NCBI RefSeq assembly: GCF_000772705.2
Contig: NZ_JSBW02000040.1
Coordinates: forward strand, 104,486-168,485
Direction of reading: 5' to 3'
From: Xanthomonas vasicola
GTDB lineage: Bacteria; Pseudomonadota; Gammaproteobacteria; Xanthomonadales; Xanthomonadaceae
Length of the DNA: 64,000 nt
The position numbers were made by a program, and so were the translations under genes. This document shows, piece by piece, positions 23,114 to 31,677 of this stretch; within the stretch, counting starts at the first letter, position 1; every line of letters begins with the position of its first letter. Under the pieces are notes generated by a model. That model was given only the letters and a program-made list of their open reading frames with translations, made no database searches and was not told where the DNA came from.

Positions 23114-23140
23114 ATAACGGCCGTGCCGCGGATTAGTTGA
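23114..23140 (-). promoter_or_regulatory. Possible sigma-28 promoter of the PAS-GGDEF-EAL gene
   Basis: On the minus strand TCAA, 15 bases, GCCGTTAT. The -10 half is identical to that of flgM in this window; the -35 half has one mismatch in TAAA and a poor second half. Confidence 0.5.
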
Positions 23141-23225
23141 GCCACCTGTTTCGAGCTGGACCGAACCGGCCCGAGTTACGGCTAAGATGGCTGCATCGTC
23201 AGCATCCAAGGTCGTCCGCGGATCC

Positions 23226-25319
23226 ATGCAACAGCCCCTCGCCGCGCCCGCGTTTTCGTCTGTTACCGTCTCCTGTCTCCGCCTCGGCCAACGCCTGCAG
23301 CAAGGCCTGTGGACCCTGACCGGCCTGTATCTGCTGATTGGCGCGGTCTGGCTGCTACTGGGCAACCGGCTGCTCAACCTGGCCGGCGCCGCCATGCAGG
23401 AGCGCTGGTCGGACGCGAGCTTTCTGGTGGTGTCCAGCATCGTCATCCACCTGGTGCTGCGCCGCTTCACGGGAGTGCTCGTGAACGAGTACGCACAGCT
23501 GGCGCAGTCCGAGGCTTTGCTGCAGGCCAAGTTCCTAGCCCTGCCCAGCCCGGCCTTCGTTTACGACCTTGCCACGATGCGCATCCTTGATGCCAATCCG
23601 GCGGCGCTGGAATTTTTCGGCTGGGAGCGTGACGAGTTCCTGCAGCAGACACTGCAGGCGATCTGGCCCAATGCCGATGGCGAGCGGCTGGAGGAGATCA
23701 TTGCGCAAATTCGCGGCAAGGGAGATGCCACCTGCGTGTTGAACGAAGATCTGATGACACGTAGCGGGCCGCGGCATGTCGAGGTACGTAGCAACCAGCT
23801 GCATCTGTCCAGCGGCCTTGCCCGCCTGGTGGTTACCGTGGACCGTAACGAAGAGCGCCAAGCGCAGCATCTGCGCGACGAAGCGCTCGAGCGCCTGGAA
23901 GAAGCGCAGAGCATCGCGCGGTTGGGTTCCTGGCAGCTGGACCGCACAACCGGCCTGGGACGCTATTCGCCTGCCGTCTATCGCCTGCTGGGGCGCAGCG
24001 TGCCAATGCACCGTCGCGAACACCGGCTGGAAGAATTGCTGACCGCCTCCGACAGTGCCACCCAGGCGCGCATCGAACGCATGATCGAAGACATGTGTAC
24101 CGGTGGCGAGGTGCAAATCGATGTGCTGTTGCCGCTGACCGGCGGCGATTCGCAACCGCGCACTGTGCATTTGCGCGCCGAAAGCGTGACCAGCCCCAGC
24201 GGCGTGCGCCATGTGCACGGTACCTTGCAGGATGTGAGCGAACGCGAGCAATCGCGCCGGCTGCTGCGCGAGCGCGAGGAGCAGTTTCGCGAACTGGTGC
24301 GCGTGCTGCCCGACGGTGTGCTGATCCTCGCCGACGAGCATGTGATGTACGCCAATGCGGCCGGCTCTGCGCAGTTCGGCTTTCAGGGCGAAACCATCCT
24401 GGGCGAGCCGCTGCAGACACTGGTTGGCGATAACGACCTACCAGTGGTGCGTGAGTACCTGCGCGCAGGCAGCGATCGCAACGAGCCGGTCTCCAGCGCA
24501 CGTGCGATGCGCCGGCGTGATGGCAGCACCTTCTACGCCGGCCTGTCGGCCGGCGATATCCGCTATGGCGGCCGCAGCTGCAAGCTGTTGGTCGTGCGCG
24601 ACCTGAGCGAGCCCGAGCGCATGCGCGATGCCCTGGCTGAGAGCAATACCGAGTTGCAAGCCATGGCCAAGCGGCTGTTCTCGTTGCAGGAAGACGAGCG
24701 CCGCGCCATCTCGCGTGATCTGCATGACGACATTGGGCAGGCGATCACCGCGATGAAGCTCTCCGCGCATGCGGCGCTGGATGAGCTTGACGCGGATGCG
24801 CGCCGCGAGGATTTGCTGGAAGTGGTGTCGCTGGCCGACAGCACGGTGACCAAGCTGCGCAATCTGTCGATGCTGTTGCGTCCGCCCCAACTCGATGCCT
24901 TGGGCCTGGAAGCAGCCTTGCGCTGGCAGGCGTCGATGCTGTTCCGCGCCTCACAGGTGCGGCTGGAGCTGGACATTCAGGCGCTCGAGGAACGGCCGGG
25001 TAACGAGATCGAGCAAGCCTGCTTCCGGATCGCGCAGGAAAGCCTCACCAATGCATTGCGGCACGCCTGTGCGGGCGAAGTGCGCCTGCGCCTGCATTCG
25101 ATCGACAGCGACAGTTTTCGTCTTGAGGTCAGCGATGATGGCGATGGCTTCGAGCCTGAGGGCCCGCGCGGGCTGGGACTGATTGTGATGCGTGAGCGTG
25201 CGCAAACCGTGGGCGGCACGCTCGCGATAGAATCAGCACCCGGAGCAGGCACGCGCGTGACGTTGCGCCTGCCCTATCACCCGGTCGGCGAGTCCGTCCA
25301 CGACGATGGTGGACGTTGA
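23226..25319 (+). CDS. ravS: PAS sensor histidine kinase, NarX-type (RavS candidate)
   Basis: 697 residues from the ATG at 23226 (an in-frame ATG at 23187 adds 13 residues of non-typical codon use). Two hydrophobic segments (about 29-47 and 65-80) give a membrane anchor. Then come three PAS-like regions (about 105-210, 220-340, 350-465). The HisKA_3 box RRAISRDLHDDIGQA has His500 as phospho-acceptor. The C-terminal HATPase has a divergent N box and DDGDGF, GLGLIVMRERA. Kinases of this class pair with receiver proteins. The adjacent gene, 3 bases downstream, ends in a receiver domain. RavS/RavR is known from X. campestris; the name rests on this context. Confidence 0.75.
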   Translation: MQQPLAAPAFSSVTVSCLRLGQRLQQGLWTLTGLYLLIGAVWLLLGNRLLNLAGAAMQERWSDASFLVVSSIVIHLVLRRFTGVLVNEYAQLAQSEALLQAKFLALPSPAFVYDLATMRILDANPAALEFFGWERDEFLQQTLQAIWPNADGERLEEIIAQIRGKGDATCVLNEDLMTRSGPRHVEVRSNQLHLSSGLARLVVTVDRNEERQAQHLRDEALERLEEAQSIARLGSWQLDRTTGLGRYSPAVYRLLGRSVPMHRREHRLEELLTASDSATQARIERMIEDMCTGGEVQIDVLLPLTGGDSQPRTVHLRAESVTSPSGVRHVHGTLQDVSEREQSRRLLREREEQFRELVRVLPDGVLILADEHVMYANAAGSAQFGFQGETILGEPLQTLVGDNDLPVVREYLRAGSDRNEPVSSARAMRRRDGSTFYAGLSAGDIRYGGRSCKLLVVRDLSEPERMRDALAESNTELQAMAKRLFSLQEDERRAISRDLHDDIGQAITAMKLSAHAALDELDADARREDLLEVVSLADSTVTKLRNLSMLLRPPQLDALGLEAALRWQASMLFRASQVRLELDIQALEERPGNEIEQACFRIAQESLTNALRHACAGEVRLRLHSIDSDSFRLEVSDDGDGFEPEGPRGLGLIVMRERAQTVGGTLAIESAPGAGTRVTLRLPYHPVGESVHDDGGR

Positions 25320-25322
25320 GTC

Positions 25323-27044
25323 ATGTGGAGCCCCGTAATCCCGCCCGGACTGGAAATCGTCAAGCCCACACGGCTTGGCGCCGGCAACGCCGAATTGCTG
25401 CATCTGGTGGATGCGGCGGCATCCGGGGGCCCGCCGCTGATGATCTTCCACGTCGACATCGATCACTTCGCCTCGATCAACGAGAACATGAGTGGCGAGG
25501 TCGGCGATCAGGCGCTGACACTGGCAGCGCGCCGCCTGCAGGAATTCCTCGGAAACCGCGGCAAGTTATGGCGCCACGGCAGCGATGAAATGATTGTGGT
25601 GGCAGTGCGTCGTGAAGACACGCCGCTGCCGGAAGATTTCGCCGAAGAAATCCGTCAGCAACTGGAGCTGCCACTGTCGGTGCTGCCGTATACGTTGTTC
25701 ATGACCGGCAAGGTCGGCATCAGTCTGTGCCCGGAACACTCCACTTCGCTGTCCACATTGCTGGATTACGCCGAAGAAGCCAGCTACCAAGCCGCGCGCG
25801 AAGGTGGCAACACGGTACGCCTGTACACGCGCAACTCGGCCACCAACGCGCATAGCGAAAGCATCATTGCGCGGCAGATTGTCGATGCAATTCCGCACGG
25901 CGAATTGCGTTTGCGTTACCAGCCGCTGGTGAGCGCGCGCGACGGCCGCATCGTCGGCATGGAAGCGCTGCTGCGCTGGCAGTCACCCACCCTGGGCATG
26001 CTGGTGCCGGAGCGTTTCATGCGCACCGCCGAGCGCCTGGGCGTGATCGTGCAGATCGGCGAATGGGTGCTGCAGAACGCGGTGCGTCAGGCGCGGCTGT
26101 GGCGCGACCAGGGCTTCGATGACTTCAGCATTGCGGTGAATGTCTCCACGCTGCAGCTGCTGCGCCCGGGCTTCTTCAACGAAGTGATGGCGATGCTGCA
26201 GACCGCGGGCGTGCCGGCGCAGTTCGTCACGTTGGAGATCAACGAAAGTGCGTTGACCAACAACGTCAACTTCGTCCACGAGACGATGGCCAACCTGCGC
26301 AACGAAGGCATCAGCCTGAGCCTGGATAACTTCGGCACCGGCGATTCCAGCCTGAGCGCGCTGGTGCGCTACCCGGTGGACCGGCTGAAGATCGACCGCA
26401 GCTTCATCAAGAGCGCGCCGGCCGGCAGCCGCGAGGCGGCGATTGCGCGCGCCATCATCGCCATGGGCCACCAGCTCGGCATGACGGTCATTGCCAATGG
26501 CGTTGAATCGCAGGCGCAGCTGGGCTTCTTGCGTCGTAACGATTGCGACATCTTCCAGGGTTATCTGTTCGGCGAGCCGATGTCGGCCGAGTCGGCCGGC
26601 ATGGCGTTACGACGCCGCTACCTGCGCCCGGAATCGTTCGCCGAAAGCCGCCCCGACCGCACCTTGCTGCTGCTGGACGACGAAGAGAACGTGCTGCGCT
26701 CGCTGGTGCGTCTGTTCCGCCGCGACGGCTACCGGATTCTGGCGGCTGGCAACGTACGCGACGCCTTCGACCTGCTCGCCACCAATGACGTGCAGGTGAT
26801 CCTTTCGGATCAGCGCATGAGCGACATGAGCGGCACCGAGTTCCTGGGCCGGGTGAAAATGCTCTACCCCGACACCGTGCGCTTGGTGCTGTCCGGCTAC
26901 ACGGACCTGGCCACGGTCACTGAAGCGATCAACCGCGGCGCGATCTACCGCTTCCTGACCAAACCCTGGAACGACGACGAACTGCGCGAGCACATTCGCC
27001 AGGCATTCCGCACGCATGATGAGTTGCGTAACGGCCGGGAATAG
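25323..27044 (+). CDS. ravR: GGDEF-EAL-receiver response regulator (RavR candidate)
   Basis: 573 residues in the unusual order GGDEF (about 20-165), EAL (180-430), receiver (445-565). The GGDEF site reads GSDEM at 86-90, so it is not expected to make c-di-GMP. In the EAL domain EAL (214-216), NVS (Asn273), EINES and Lys356 are kept. The DDFGTG motif is DNFGTG (335-340) and the AEGVE motif is ANGVE (391-395). The receiver has the acidic LDDEE at 451-455, Asp496 as phosphorylation site, and TKPW near the end. RavR of X. campestris has this architecture and is reported to regulate virulence through c-di-GMP turnover. The name is by analogy. Confidence 0.82.
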   Translation: MWSPVIPPGLEIVKPTRLGAGNAELLHLVDAAASGGPPLMIFHVDIDHFASINENMSGEVGDQALTLAARRLQEFLGNRGKLWRHGSDEMIVVAVRREDTPLPEDFAEEIRQQLELPLSVLPYTLFMTGKVGISLCPEHSTSLSTLLDYAEEASYQAAREGGNTVRLYTRNSATNAHSESIIARQIVDAIPHGELRLRYQPLVSARDGRIVGMEALLRWQSPTLGMLVPERFMRTAERLGVIVQIGEWVLQNAVRQARLWRDQGFDDFSIAVNVSTLQLLRPGFFNEVMAMLQTAGVPAQFVTLEINESALTNNVNFVHETMANLRNEGISLSLDNFGTGDSSLSALVRYPVDRLKIDRSFIKSAPAGSREAAIARAIIAMGHQLGMTVIANGVESQAQLGFLRRNDCDIFQGYLFGEPMSAESAGMALRRRYLRPESFAESRPDRTLLLLDDEENVLRSLVRLFRRDGYRILAAGNVRDAFDLLATNDVQVILSDQRMSDMSGTEFLGRVKMLYPDTVRLVLSGYTDLATVTEAINRGAIYRFLTKPWNDDELREHIRQAFRTHDELRNGRE

Positions 27045-27165
27045 GGAATTGGGAATGGGAATCGGTAGAGCAGACCTCTGCGGCTTGCTTTGACAGGCAT
27101 GCAGCAAAACCAAGCGACTGCCAAGCCGCTTGTACCCATTCCCGATTCCCTCCCCATTCCCTGCG
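27045..27165. repeat. GGGAAT inverted-repeat element, copy 1
   Basis: Left arm repeats GGGAAT units (27041-27066); right arm carries ATTCCC units (27135-27160). About 70 unrelated bases lie between. It sits between two convergent genes. The same layout recurs at 29998-30354 and 34453-34587. Confidence 0.6.
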
Positions 27166-27173
27166 CGTCAGCG

Positions 27174-28400
27174 CTACCGCGGCTGCCGGATCGGCAGCAC
27201 GATCCTGAAACTGGCGCCCTGCCCCGGGGTGCTTTCAACGTCGATGCGGCCGTGGTGCTTGTTGATGATGCCGTAGGAAATCGACAGGCCCAGGCCGGTG
27301 CCGCTGCCCACCGGTTTGGTGGTGAAAAACGGGTCGAAGATGCGCTGCAGCAGATCCGGGGCGATGCCGGCGCCGCTGTCCTGGAATTGGATCCAGACGT
27401 TTTCTGCTTCGTCGCGACCGGTGGTCACCACGATCGTGCCGCGCTCGACAATCGCCTGACCGGCGTTGAGCAGCATGTTCATGTACACCTGGTTGAGCTC
27501 GGACGGCAGGCATTCCACCAGCGGCAGCTCGGCGTAATTGCGCTCCAGCGTGACCTTGTACTTGAGCTCGTTCCAGATGATGTTGATGGTGGATTCGAGA
27601 CCCGCATGCAGATCGACCATCTTCCACGACTCGGACCGGTCCGAGTATGAAAAGTCCTTGAGGTCGCGCACGATGCGGGTCACCCGCTCGATGCCTTCGC
27701 GTGATTCGGCCATCAATTGCGGCAAATCGCGGCTGATGAAGTCGATGTCGGCACGGTTGCGGATCTCGTCGATTTCCGGAATCAGCGCCTTCGGGTCCGG
27801 CGCCTGCAGCGCGCGCTCATACGCTTCGATCAGGGTGAACAGGCTGCGCAGATATTCCTGCAGGCTGCCCAGATTGGAGTGCACGTACCCAATCGGATTG
27901 TTGATTTCGTGCGCCACACCCGCGGCCAACTGGCCGATGGACGCCATCTTTTCAGATTGCAGCAATTTATCCTGCGCGCCGTTCAAGCGCAGATAGGCTT
28001 GGCGTAATTCGGCATGGCGCTGTTGCAGCTCGCGCTCGTAATCCTGCTGGCCTTCGATGTTGTGGAACAACGCCAGAAAATGCCCGACGCCGCACTCTTC
28101 GTTGTAATACAGGTGCGCGATGACCACGCGGTCGGCCACCGGCAGGCTGCCGGTCCAGCTGCCCTTGCTGCGCGCCTGATTGAGGGCGTCCGATGGCAAC
28201 ACCTGCGAAATCCGCTCGCCCAGATTGCGATCGTCGGCGGGATCTTCCTTGCACAGGCTTTGGCGTGCGATGGCATTGGCCAGAATCAGCTTTCCGTCTG
28301 CGCGGAACAGCAGCACGCCCTCCAGCATCTGGTCGCCGAAGGCGCGCAGGATGTCTGAGGACGGCAATAAGGCTTGATTGAGAAAAAACTTGGCGGTCAC
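27174..28400 (-). CDS. ravA: PAS sensor histidine kinase (RavA candidate)
   Basis: 408 residues, no membrane segment. A PAS domain spans about 20-120. A coiled linker precedes the H box [18 protein letters not shown] with His164. The HATPase domain has LNAGQAI (N box), DSGAGI (G1), [20 protein letters not shown]. Start is GTG at 28400; Met25 is an alternative. It converges on the ravR-like gene and could be a second kinase for its receiver, as reported for RavA/RavR in X. campestris. The domain call is firm, the symbol tentative. Confidence 0.75.
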   Translation of the reverse strand: MTAKFFLNQALLPSSDILRAFGDQMLEGVLLFRADGKLILANAIARQSLCKEDPADDRNLGERISQVLPSDALNQARSKGSWTGSLPVADRVVIAHLYYNEECGVGHFLALFHNIEGQQDYERELQQRHAELRQAYLRLNGAQDKLLQSEKMASIGQLAAGVAHEINNPIGYVHSNLGSLQEYLRSLFTLIEAYERALQAPDPKALIPEIDEIRNRADIDFISRDLPQLMAESREGIERVTRIVRDLKDFSYSDRSESWKMVDLHAGLESTINIIWNELKYKVTLERNYAELPLVECLPSELNQVYMNMLLNAGQAIVERGTIVVTTGRDEAENVWIQFQDSGAGIAPDLLQRIFDPFFTTKPVGSGTGLGLSISYGIINKHHGRIDVESTPGQGASFRIVLPIRQPR

Positions 28401-28567
28401 GAGAGCAGGCGGCGTAGAGGACGCCTCAATATACGCCGAACCGTTGACGCGCCCTATCGCCGTTTCGCATTTATCCGGCGCTGTGTCGCAGACCCAACAG
28501 CACCTACCGGCGCACGTAAGCGTGTTGGGTTATCTGCAACCCGATCTGCTGCAAAACAAACTGCGAC

Positions 28568-28900
28568 TCAGGCGACTGCCAGCGAACGTCCGCCGCGCAA
28601 CACGCTCGATTGCCCCTTGGCGTCGTAGGACGGCGCACTTTCGGTGCGGCCCAGATGACGCAGCGCCCAGTTCACTTCGCGGCGTCGGCGAGCCAGCAGC
28701 GCGCCGTTGGCGCGATTGGCTTCTGCCAGCTCACGCAGGCGCTCTTCTTCGCCTGCAGGCATCGCCGCTTCTAGCGCATGCAGCGCCGACAGCTTGTCCT
28801 GCGTGTGTCGCATCAACCCATCGATGTCGTTCTCGAGTAATGCCTGGCGTTCGCCGGCCAGCGCATCGCTGAGACGTTGCAGGAACTCGTTCACGTTCAT
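28568..28900 (-). CDS. flgN: Flagellar chaperone FlgN
   Basis: Export chaperone for hook-filament junction proteins FlgK and FlgL. 110 residues, almost wholly helical, with the FlgN pattern: N-terminal FLQRLSDALAGERQALLENDIDGL and a basic C-terminal half. It lies 15 bases downstream of flgM, forming the usual flgMN unit under a FliA promoter. Confidence 0.85.
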   Translation of the reverse strand: MNVNEFLQRLSDALAGERQALLENDIDGLMRHTQDKLSALHALEAAMPAGEEERLRELAEANRANGALLARRRREVNWALRHLGRTESAPSYDAKGQSSVLRGGRSLAVA

Positions 28901-28915
28901 CCTTTCAGTCGGGGA

Positions 28916-29227
28916 TTAACCCGCCAGTTGCTGATTCAGATCCATCATGCGGCTAGCGATGGCATCCGGGTTGATGGAATAGGTGCCGTTGTGCAATGCA
29001 TCCTTCACCGCCTGGACGCGACCGGTGTCGATCGCCGAGGACTGCGAAAGCTCGCGCTGCAGGTTCTGCAGGTTGGTGGCTTCGCCGGTCAACTTGACGC
29101 TGTCGGTCGGCGGGGTTGCGGCTACTGGGGACGCGCGATCTTCACCGGCCGAAGCGATCTTGCTGCTGGTGGCCGCGGTGCGAAGGGTGGCAGCGGTCGG
29201 TAGATTGCCTTCAATTTTCTGGGTCAT
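28916..29227 (-). CDS. flgM: Anti-sigma-28 factor FlgM
   Basis: Holds FliA inactive until it is exported after hook completion. 103 residues. N-terminus MTQKIEGN; the C-terminal half (VQAVKDALHNGTYSINPDAIASRMMDLNQQLAG) is the FliA-binding FlgM domain. The disordered middle is Ala/Thr/Ser-rich. The start at 29227 is preceded by GAGGAGT; a longer frame to 29266 would begin within the promoter region. Confidence 0.92.
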   Translation of the reverse strand: MTQKIEGNLPTAATLRTAATSSKIASAGEDRASPVAATPPTDSVKLTGEATNLQNLQRELSQSSAIDTGRVQAVKDALHNGTYSINPDAIASRMMDLNQQLAG

Positions 29228-29256
29228 GTCAGGAACTCCTCTACAGGTCGTAGGGG

Positions 29257-29283
29257 ATAACGGCACCCAGAAAAAAAACTTTA
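29257..29283 (-). promoter_or_regulatory. Sigma-28 (FliA) promoter of flgM-flgN
   Basis: On the minus strand TAAAGTTT, 11 bases, GCCGTTAT: perfect -35 half, 6/8 in the -10 half, about 30 bases before flgM. It gives FliA control of its own antagonist. Confidence 0.85.
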
Positions 29284-29293
29284 TAGAAATTTT

Positions 29294-29938
29294 TTACCGG
29301 GAGACCACAACAGTTCCGCTCGCTTCAACAATGCCCTGCACCACCCGGCGCGAGGACGAATTCTCTACCGAGACGCGCTCGTTCTCGCCAGCATCGGACA
29401 ACGCGCGACCGCTCATGCGCACTTCCAAGCCGCCATTGCGCGAGACCAGCGGCACGGTGTCGCCGCGCCGGACCAGCCGCTGCGTCACCAGATCGTTGGC
29501 CGACAGCAGCGAGCCTGCCGGCAGGATGCGGCGGGCGGTCTTGCCCACTGCAGCCACCGGGTCGGCCAGCACCGCACCGACAATGCGCGCGGCGTCACGC
29601 TTCTCGATACTAATATCGGCAAGCGAGATGGTTTCTCCAGCGCTGATGCCACGGCGCAATACCAGCACGTCTTGGTTGCGACGCACCTTCAACGGGACGA
29701 ACAAGCGCCAACCGGCCGGCTGCGGACACGCCACTTCCACCGTATTGGTGCCGGTGGGCTGGGCCTGCAATGCGATCGGACAGGCCGGCATGCGCAGGCC
29801 CGGATCGAGTGTGGCCTCGGCTTCGGCGTCCGGGCCAACGGTGGCCAGCGCCGCAGCACGGATGGAATCGACAGACTGATAGCTCTGGGCCCAGGCCGGA
29901 GCGGCAGCCAACAAGATGACAAGCAGGAGCAGGCGCAT
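29294..29938 (-). CDS. flgA: Flagella P-ring assembly chaperone FlgA
   Basis: Periplasmic chaperone for FlgI. 214 residues. Signal peptide 1-17 (LLLVILLAAAPAWA). SAF-like C-terminal half with RRGISAGETISLADI, then GDTVPLVSRNGGLEVRMSGRALSDAGENERVSVENSSSRRVVQG, the typical FlgA end. It is transcribed toward flgM from a sigma-54-type promoter in the repeat-rich gap shared with cheV. Confidence 0.94.
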   Translation of the reverse strand: MRLLLLVILLAAAPAWAQSYQSVDSIRAAALATVGPDAEAEATLDPGLRMPACPIALQAQPTGTNTVEVACPQPAGWRLFVPLKVRRNQDVLVLRRGISAGETISLADISIEKRDAARIVGAVLADPVAAVGKTARRILPAGSLLSANDLVTQRLVRRGDTVPLVSRNGGLEVRMSGRALSDAGENERVSVENSSSRRVVQGIVEASGTVVVSR

Positions 29939-29971
29939 GGGACCAGATCCGGAGGAAGACGGGAACTGTTA

Positions 29972-29987
29972 TGCAAGGGGTGTGCCG
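29972..29987 (-). promoter_or_regulatory. Sigma-54 promoter of flgA
   Basis: Minus strand CGGCAC-N5-TTGCA, consensus TGGCAC-N5-TTGCA. It lies about 34 bases before the flgA start, directly beside the tandem repeat array. Confidence 0.7.
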
Positions 29988-29997
29988 TTTCTTGGCC

Positions 29998-30202
29998 GGG
30001 GAATCGCGAATCGCGAATCGGGAATCGGGAATCGGGAATCGGGAATCGGGAATCGCGAATCGCGAATCGGGAATCGGGAATCGGGAATCGGGAGCCGGGA
30101 ATCGGGAGTCGGGAGTCGGGAGTCGGGAATCGGGAATCGGGAATCGGGAATCGGGAATCGGGAATCGGGAATCGGGAGTCGGGAGTCGGGAGTCGGGAGT
30201 CG
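29998..30202. repeat. Heptanucleotide tandem repeat (about 29 units)
   Basis: Units CGGGAATC with interruptions CGCGAATC and CGGGAGTC, 205 bases. Variants are grouped in runs, as expected from slippage. All three plus frames read as repeating Ser-Gly-Ile-Gly-Asn-Arg-Glu, so apparent coding here is an artefact. Probably variable between strains. Confidence 0.95.
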
Positions 30203-30356
30203 CAAGAGCGAGAGCGAGAGCGAGAGCGAGAGCGAACGGCGTCTGACACATGTCAGGGCCAGACAGATGGCGCATGGCGCCAGCGCTGCTCCTCGCTAAA
30301 TCAGGTATCTCTCAGCCCTCAATCGATTCCCCATTCCCTATTCCCCATTCCCGGGG

Positions 30357-30372
30357 TGGCACTCGGCAGGCT
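30357..30372 (+). promoter_or_regulatory. Weak sigma-54-like site before cheV
   Basis: TGGCAC-N5-AGGCT has the invariant GG-N10-GC spacing, but a poor -12 half. A sigma-28-like TCAAGTTA...GTCGATAC at 30384-30411 ends too close to the start codon to leave a leader. Confidence 0.35.
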
Positions 30373-30418
30373 GCAATGTCCCCTCAAGTTATCCGGCCAC
30401 CCTGTCGATACCTGCAGC

Positions 30419-31363
30419 ATGACCCACGATCTGCTCAACCGCATCGACCAGCGCACGCGACTGGCTGGCCACAATCGACTGGCCCTGCTGCTGTTCCGGC
30501 TGGGCGGACGCCAGCTTTTTGGCGTGAACGTCTTCAAAGTGCAGGAAGTGCTGCGCCGGCCGGAACTGTTTCAGGTGCCCGGCCTGCCGACGGAGTTCGC
30601 AGGCGTTGCCGACGTGCGCGGGCGCTCGGTGCCGGTGCTGGATCTGGGCGTGGCCATCGGCCACCCGGAACGCGATTCGCACTCCGAAAACGGCCCCGGC
30701 TATTTAGTGGTCGCCGAATTCAACCGCTCGGTCCAGGGCTTCCTGGTCAGCGGAGTGGAACGCATCGTCAATATTGCGGTGGAAGACATCCATCCGCCGC
30801 CGGAACTCGGTGCCGAAGCCACTTATTTGACGGCAGTAACGCGGTTCCAGGGCGAACTCATCCAGGTCATCGACGTGGAGAGCGTGCTGGCCGACATCGC
30901 CAAGGTCAGCAAGGAAGTGCAGCTGGATCCCTCGCTGCAGCTGGTGGCCTACGATCGCCAGTTCCAGGTGTTGGTGGTGGACGATTCGCGCGTGGCACGT
31001 CAGCAGATCCGCAGCGTGCTTGACCAGTTGGGCGTTTCGGCGACCCTGCTGTCCGACGGCCGTCAGGCGCTGGACCACCTGCTGCAGGTGGCGGCATCGG
31101 GCGAAAACCCGGCCGACCGCTACGCCATGGTGATCTCCGATATCGAGATGCCGGCAATGGACGGTTACACGCTGACGACGGAAATCCGGCGCACACCGGG
31201 CCTGCAAGGCCTGTACGTGCTACTGCACACCTCCTTGTCGGGCGTGTTCAACAACGCCATGGTCGAACAGGTGGGCGCCAACGCCTTCGTGGCCAAGTAC
31301 AGTGCCCACGAACTGGCCGATTACGTGCTGGCGCGCTTGAAAGCGGTCGCCGAAGCGGCCTGA
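30419..31363 (+). CDS. cheV: Chemotaxis protein CheV
   Basis: CheW-like coupling domain fused to a receiver. 314 residues: CheW-like at about 20-170 (LFGVNVFKVQEVLRRPEL, VRGRSVPVLDLGVAIG), receiver at 182-310 with VVDDS (187-190), Asp241 in SDIEMPAMDGY, and Lys near HTSLSG/FVAKY. The start at 30419 (MTHDLLNRID) is the family N-terminus; the open frame upstream runs through the tandem repeat and is not real. It is the first plus-strand gene before flgB and links the chemotaxis array to this cluster. Confidence 0.95.
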   Translation: MTHDLLNRIDQRTRLAGHNRLALLLFRLGGRQLFGVNVFKVQEVLRRPELFQVPGLPTEFAGVADVRGRSVPVLDLGVAIGHPERDSHSENGPGYLVVAEFNRSVQGFLVSGVERIVNIAVEDIHPPPELGAEATYLTAVTRFQGELIQVIDVESVLADIAKVSKEVQLDPSLQLVAYDRQFQVLVVDDSRVARQQIRSVLDQLGVSATLLSDGRQALDHLLQVAASGENPADRYAMVISDIEMPAMDGYTLTTEIRRTPGLQGLYVLLHTSLSGVFNNAMVEQVGANAFVAKYSAHELADYVLARLKAVAEAA

Positions 31364-31677
31364 TCTCACCCGGTTGCGTTGCCCACGGGCACGGCCGGGT
31401 ATCTGCAGTCCCGTTCTTCCAGAAAGAACAGGCCTTTTAAAGGCATCCGCGCGGTTGGGCACACGCCGCGCTGAGTGACAGCCATGCCAGGCAGTCTGGC
31501 TTGGTCTGTAAGTTGCACAGTCAATCGCAGGTAGCCGAGCGGCAACACATCGCGTGATGTCTGGCACCTAGACCGCCCGTCTGACGCTCGACGTGCATCG
31601 CCAGCTCCGCCTCCCGCACCACCTTGATTTGGCACAAACATTGCTTTCTCCCTTGCAACACTTCGCGGGAGAGCACC
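31364..31677. other. 314-base gap before flgB
   Basis: Carries the inverted repeat GTTCTT-N5-AAGAAC (about 31413-31429) and the palindromic GCCTTTTAAAGGC just after it, which may end the cheV transcript, and the flgB sigma-54 promoter at 31630. No gene seen. Confidence 0.6.
31630..31645 (+). promoter_or_regulatory. Sigma-54 promoter of the flgB operon
   Basis: TGGCAC-AAACA-TTGCT, a full match to the -24/-12 consensus, about 33 bases before the flgB GTG. Confidence 0.92.

Larger units (their letters stand above)
29939..30418. other. 480-base gap between flgA and cheV
   Basis: No gene. It contains the flgA sigma-54 promoter (29972-29987), the 7-base tandem array (29998-30202), a short GAGAGC array (about 30204-30233), an ATTCCC-rich right arm (about 30325-30354), and a weak sigma-54-like site before cheV. 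Confidence 0.8.

Noticed and set aside
29998..30202. CRISPR array
   Set aside because: The repeats are contiguous 7-mers without spacers.
29969..30299. Repeat-encoded proteins in several frames (Ser-Gly-Ile-Gly-Asn-Arg-Glu units and complements)
   Set aside because: A 7-base unit gives the same heptapeptide in all frames; no independent gene signals.
30384..30411. Sigma-28 promoter for cheV (TCAAGTTA-N12-GTCGATAC)
   Set aside because: The -10 ends 7 bases before the ATG, leaving essentially no leader, and both halves have mismatches.
29672..30418. Upstream extension of the cheV frame
   Set aside because: Runs antisense through flgA and then the heptamer array; CheV family proteins begin at MTHDLLNRID.
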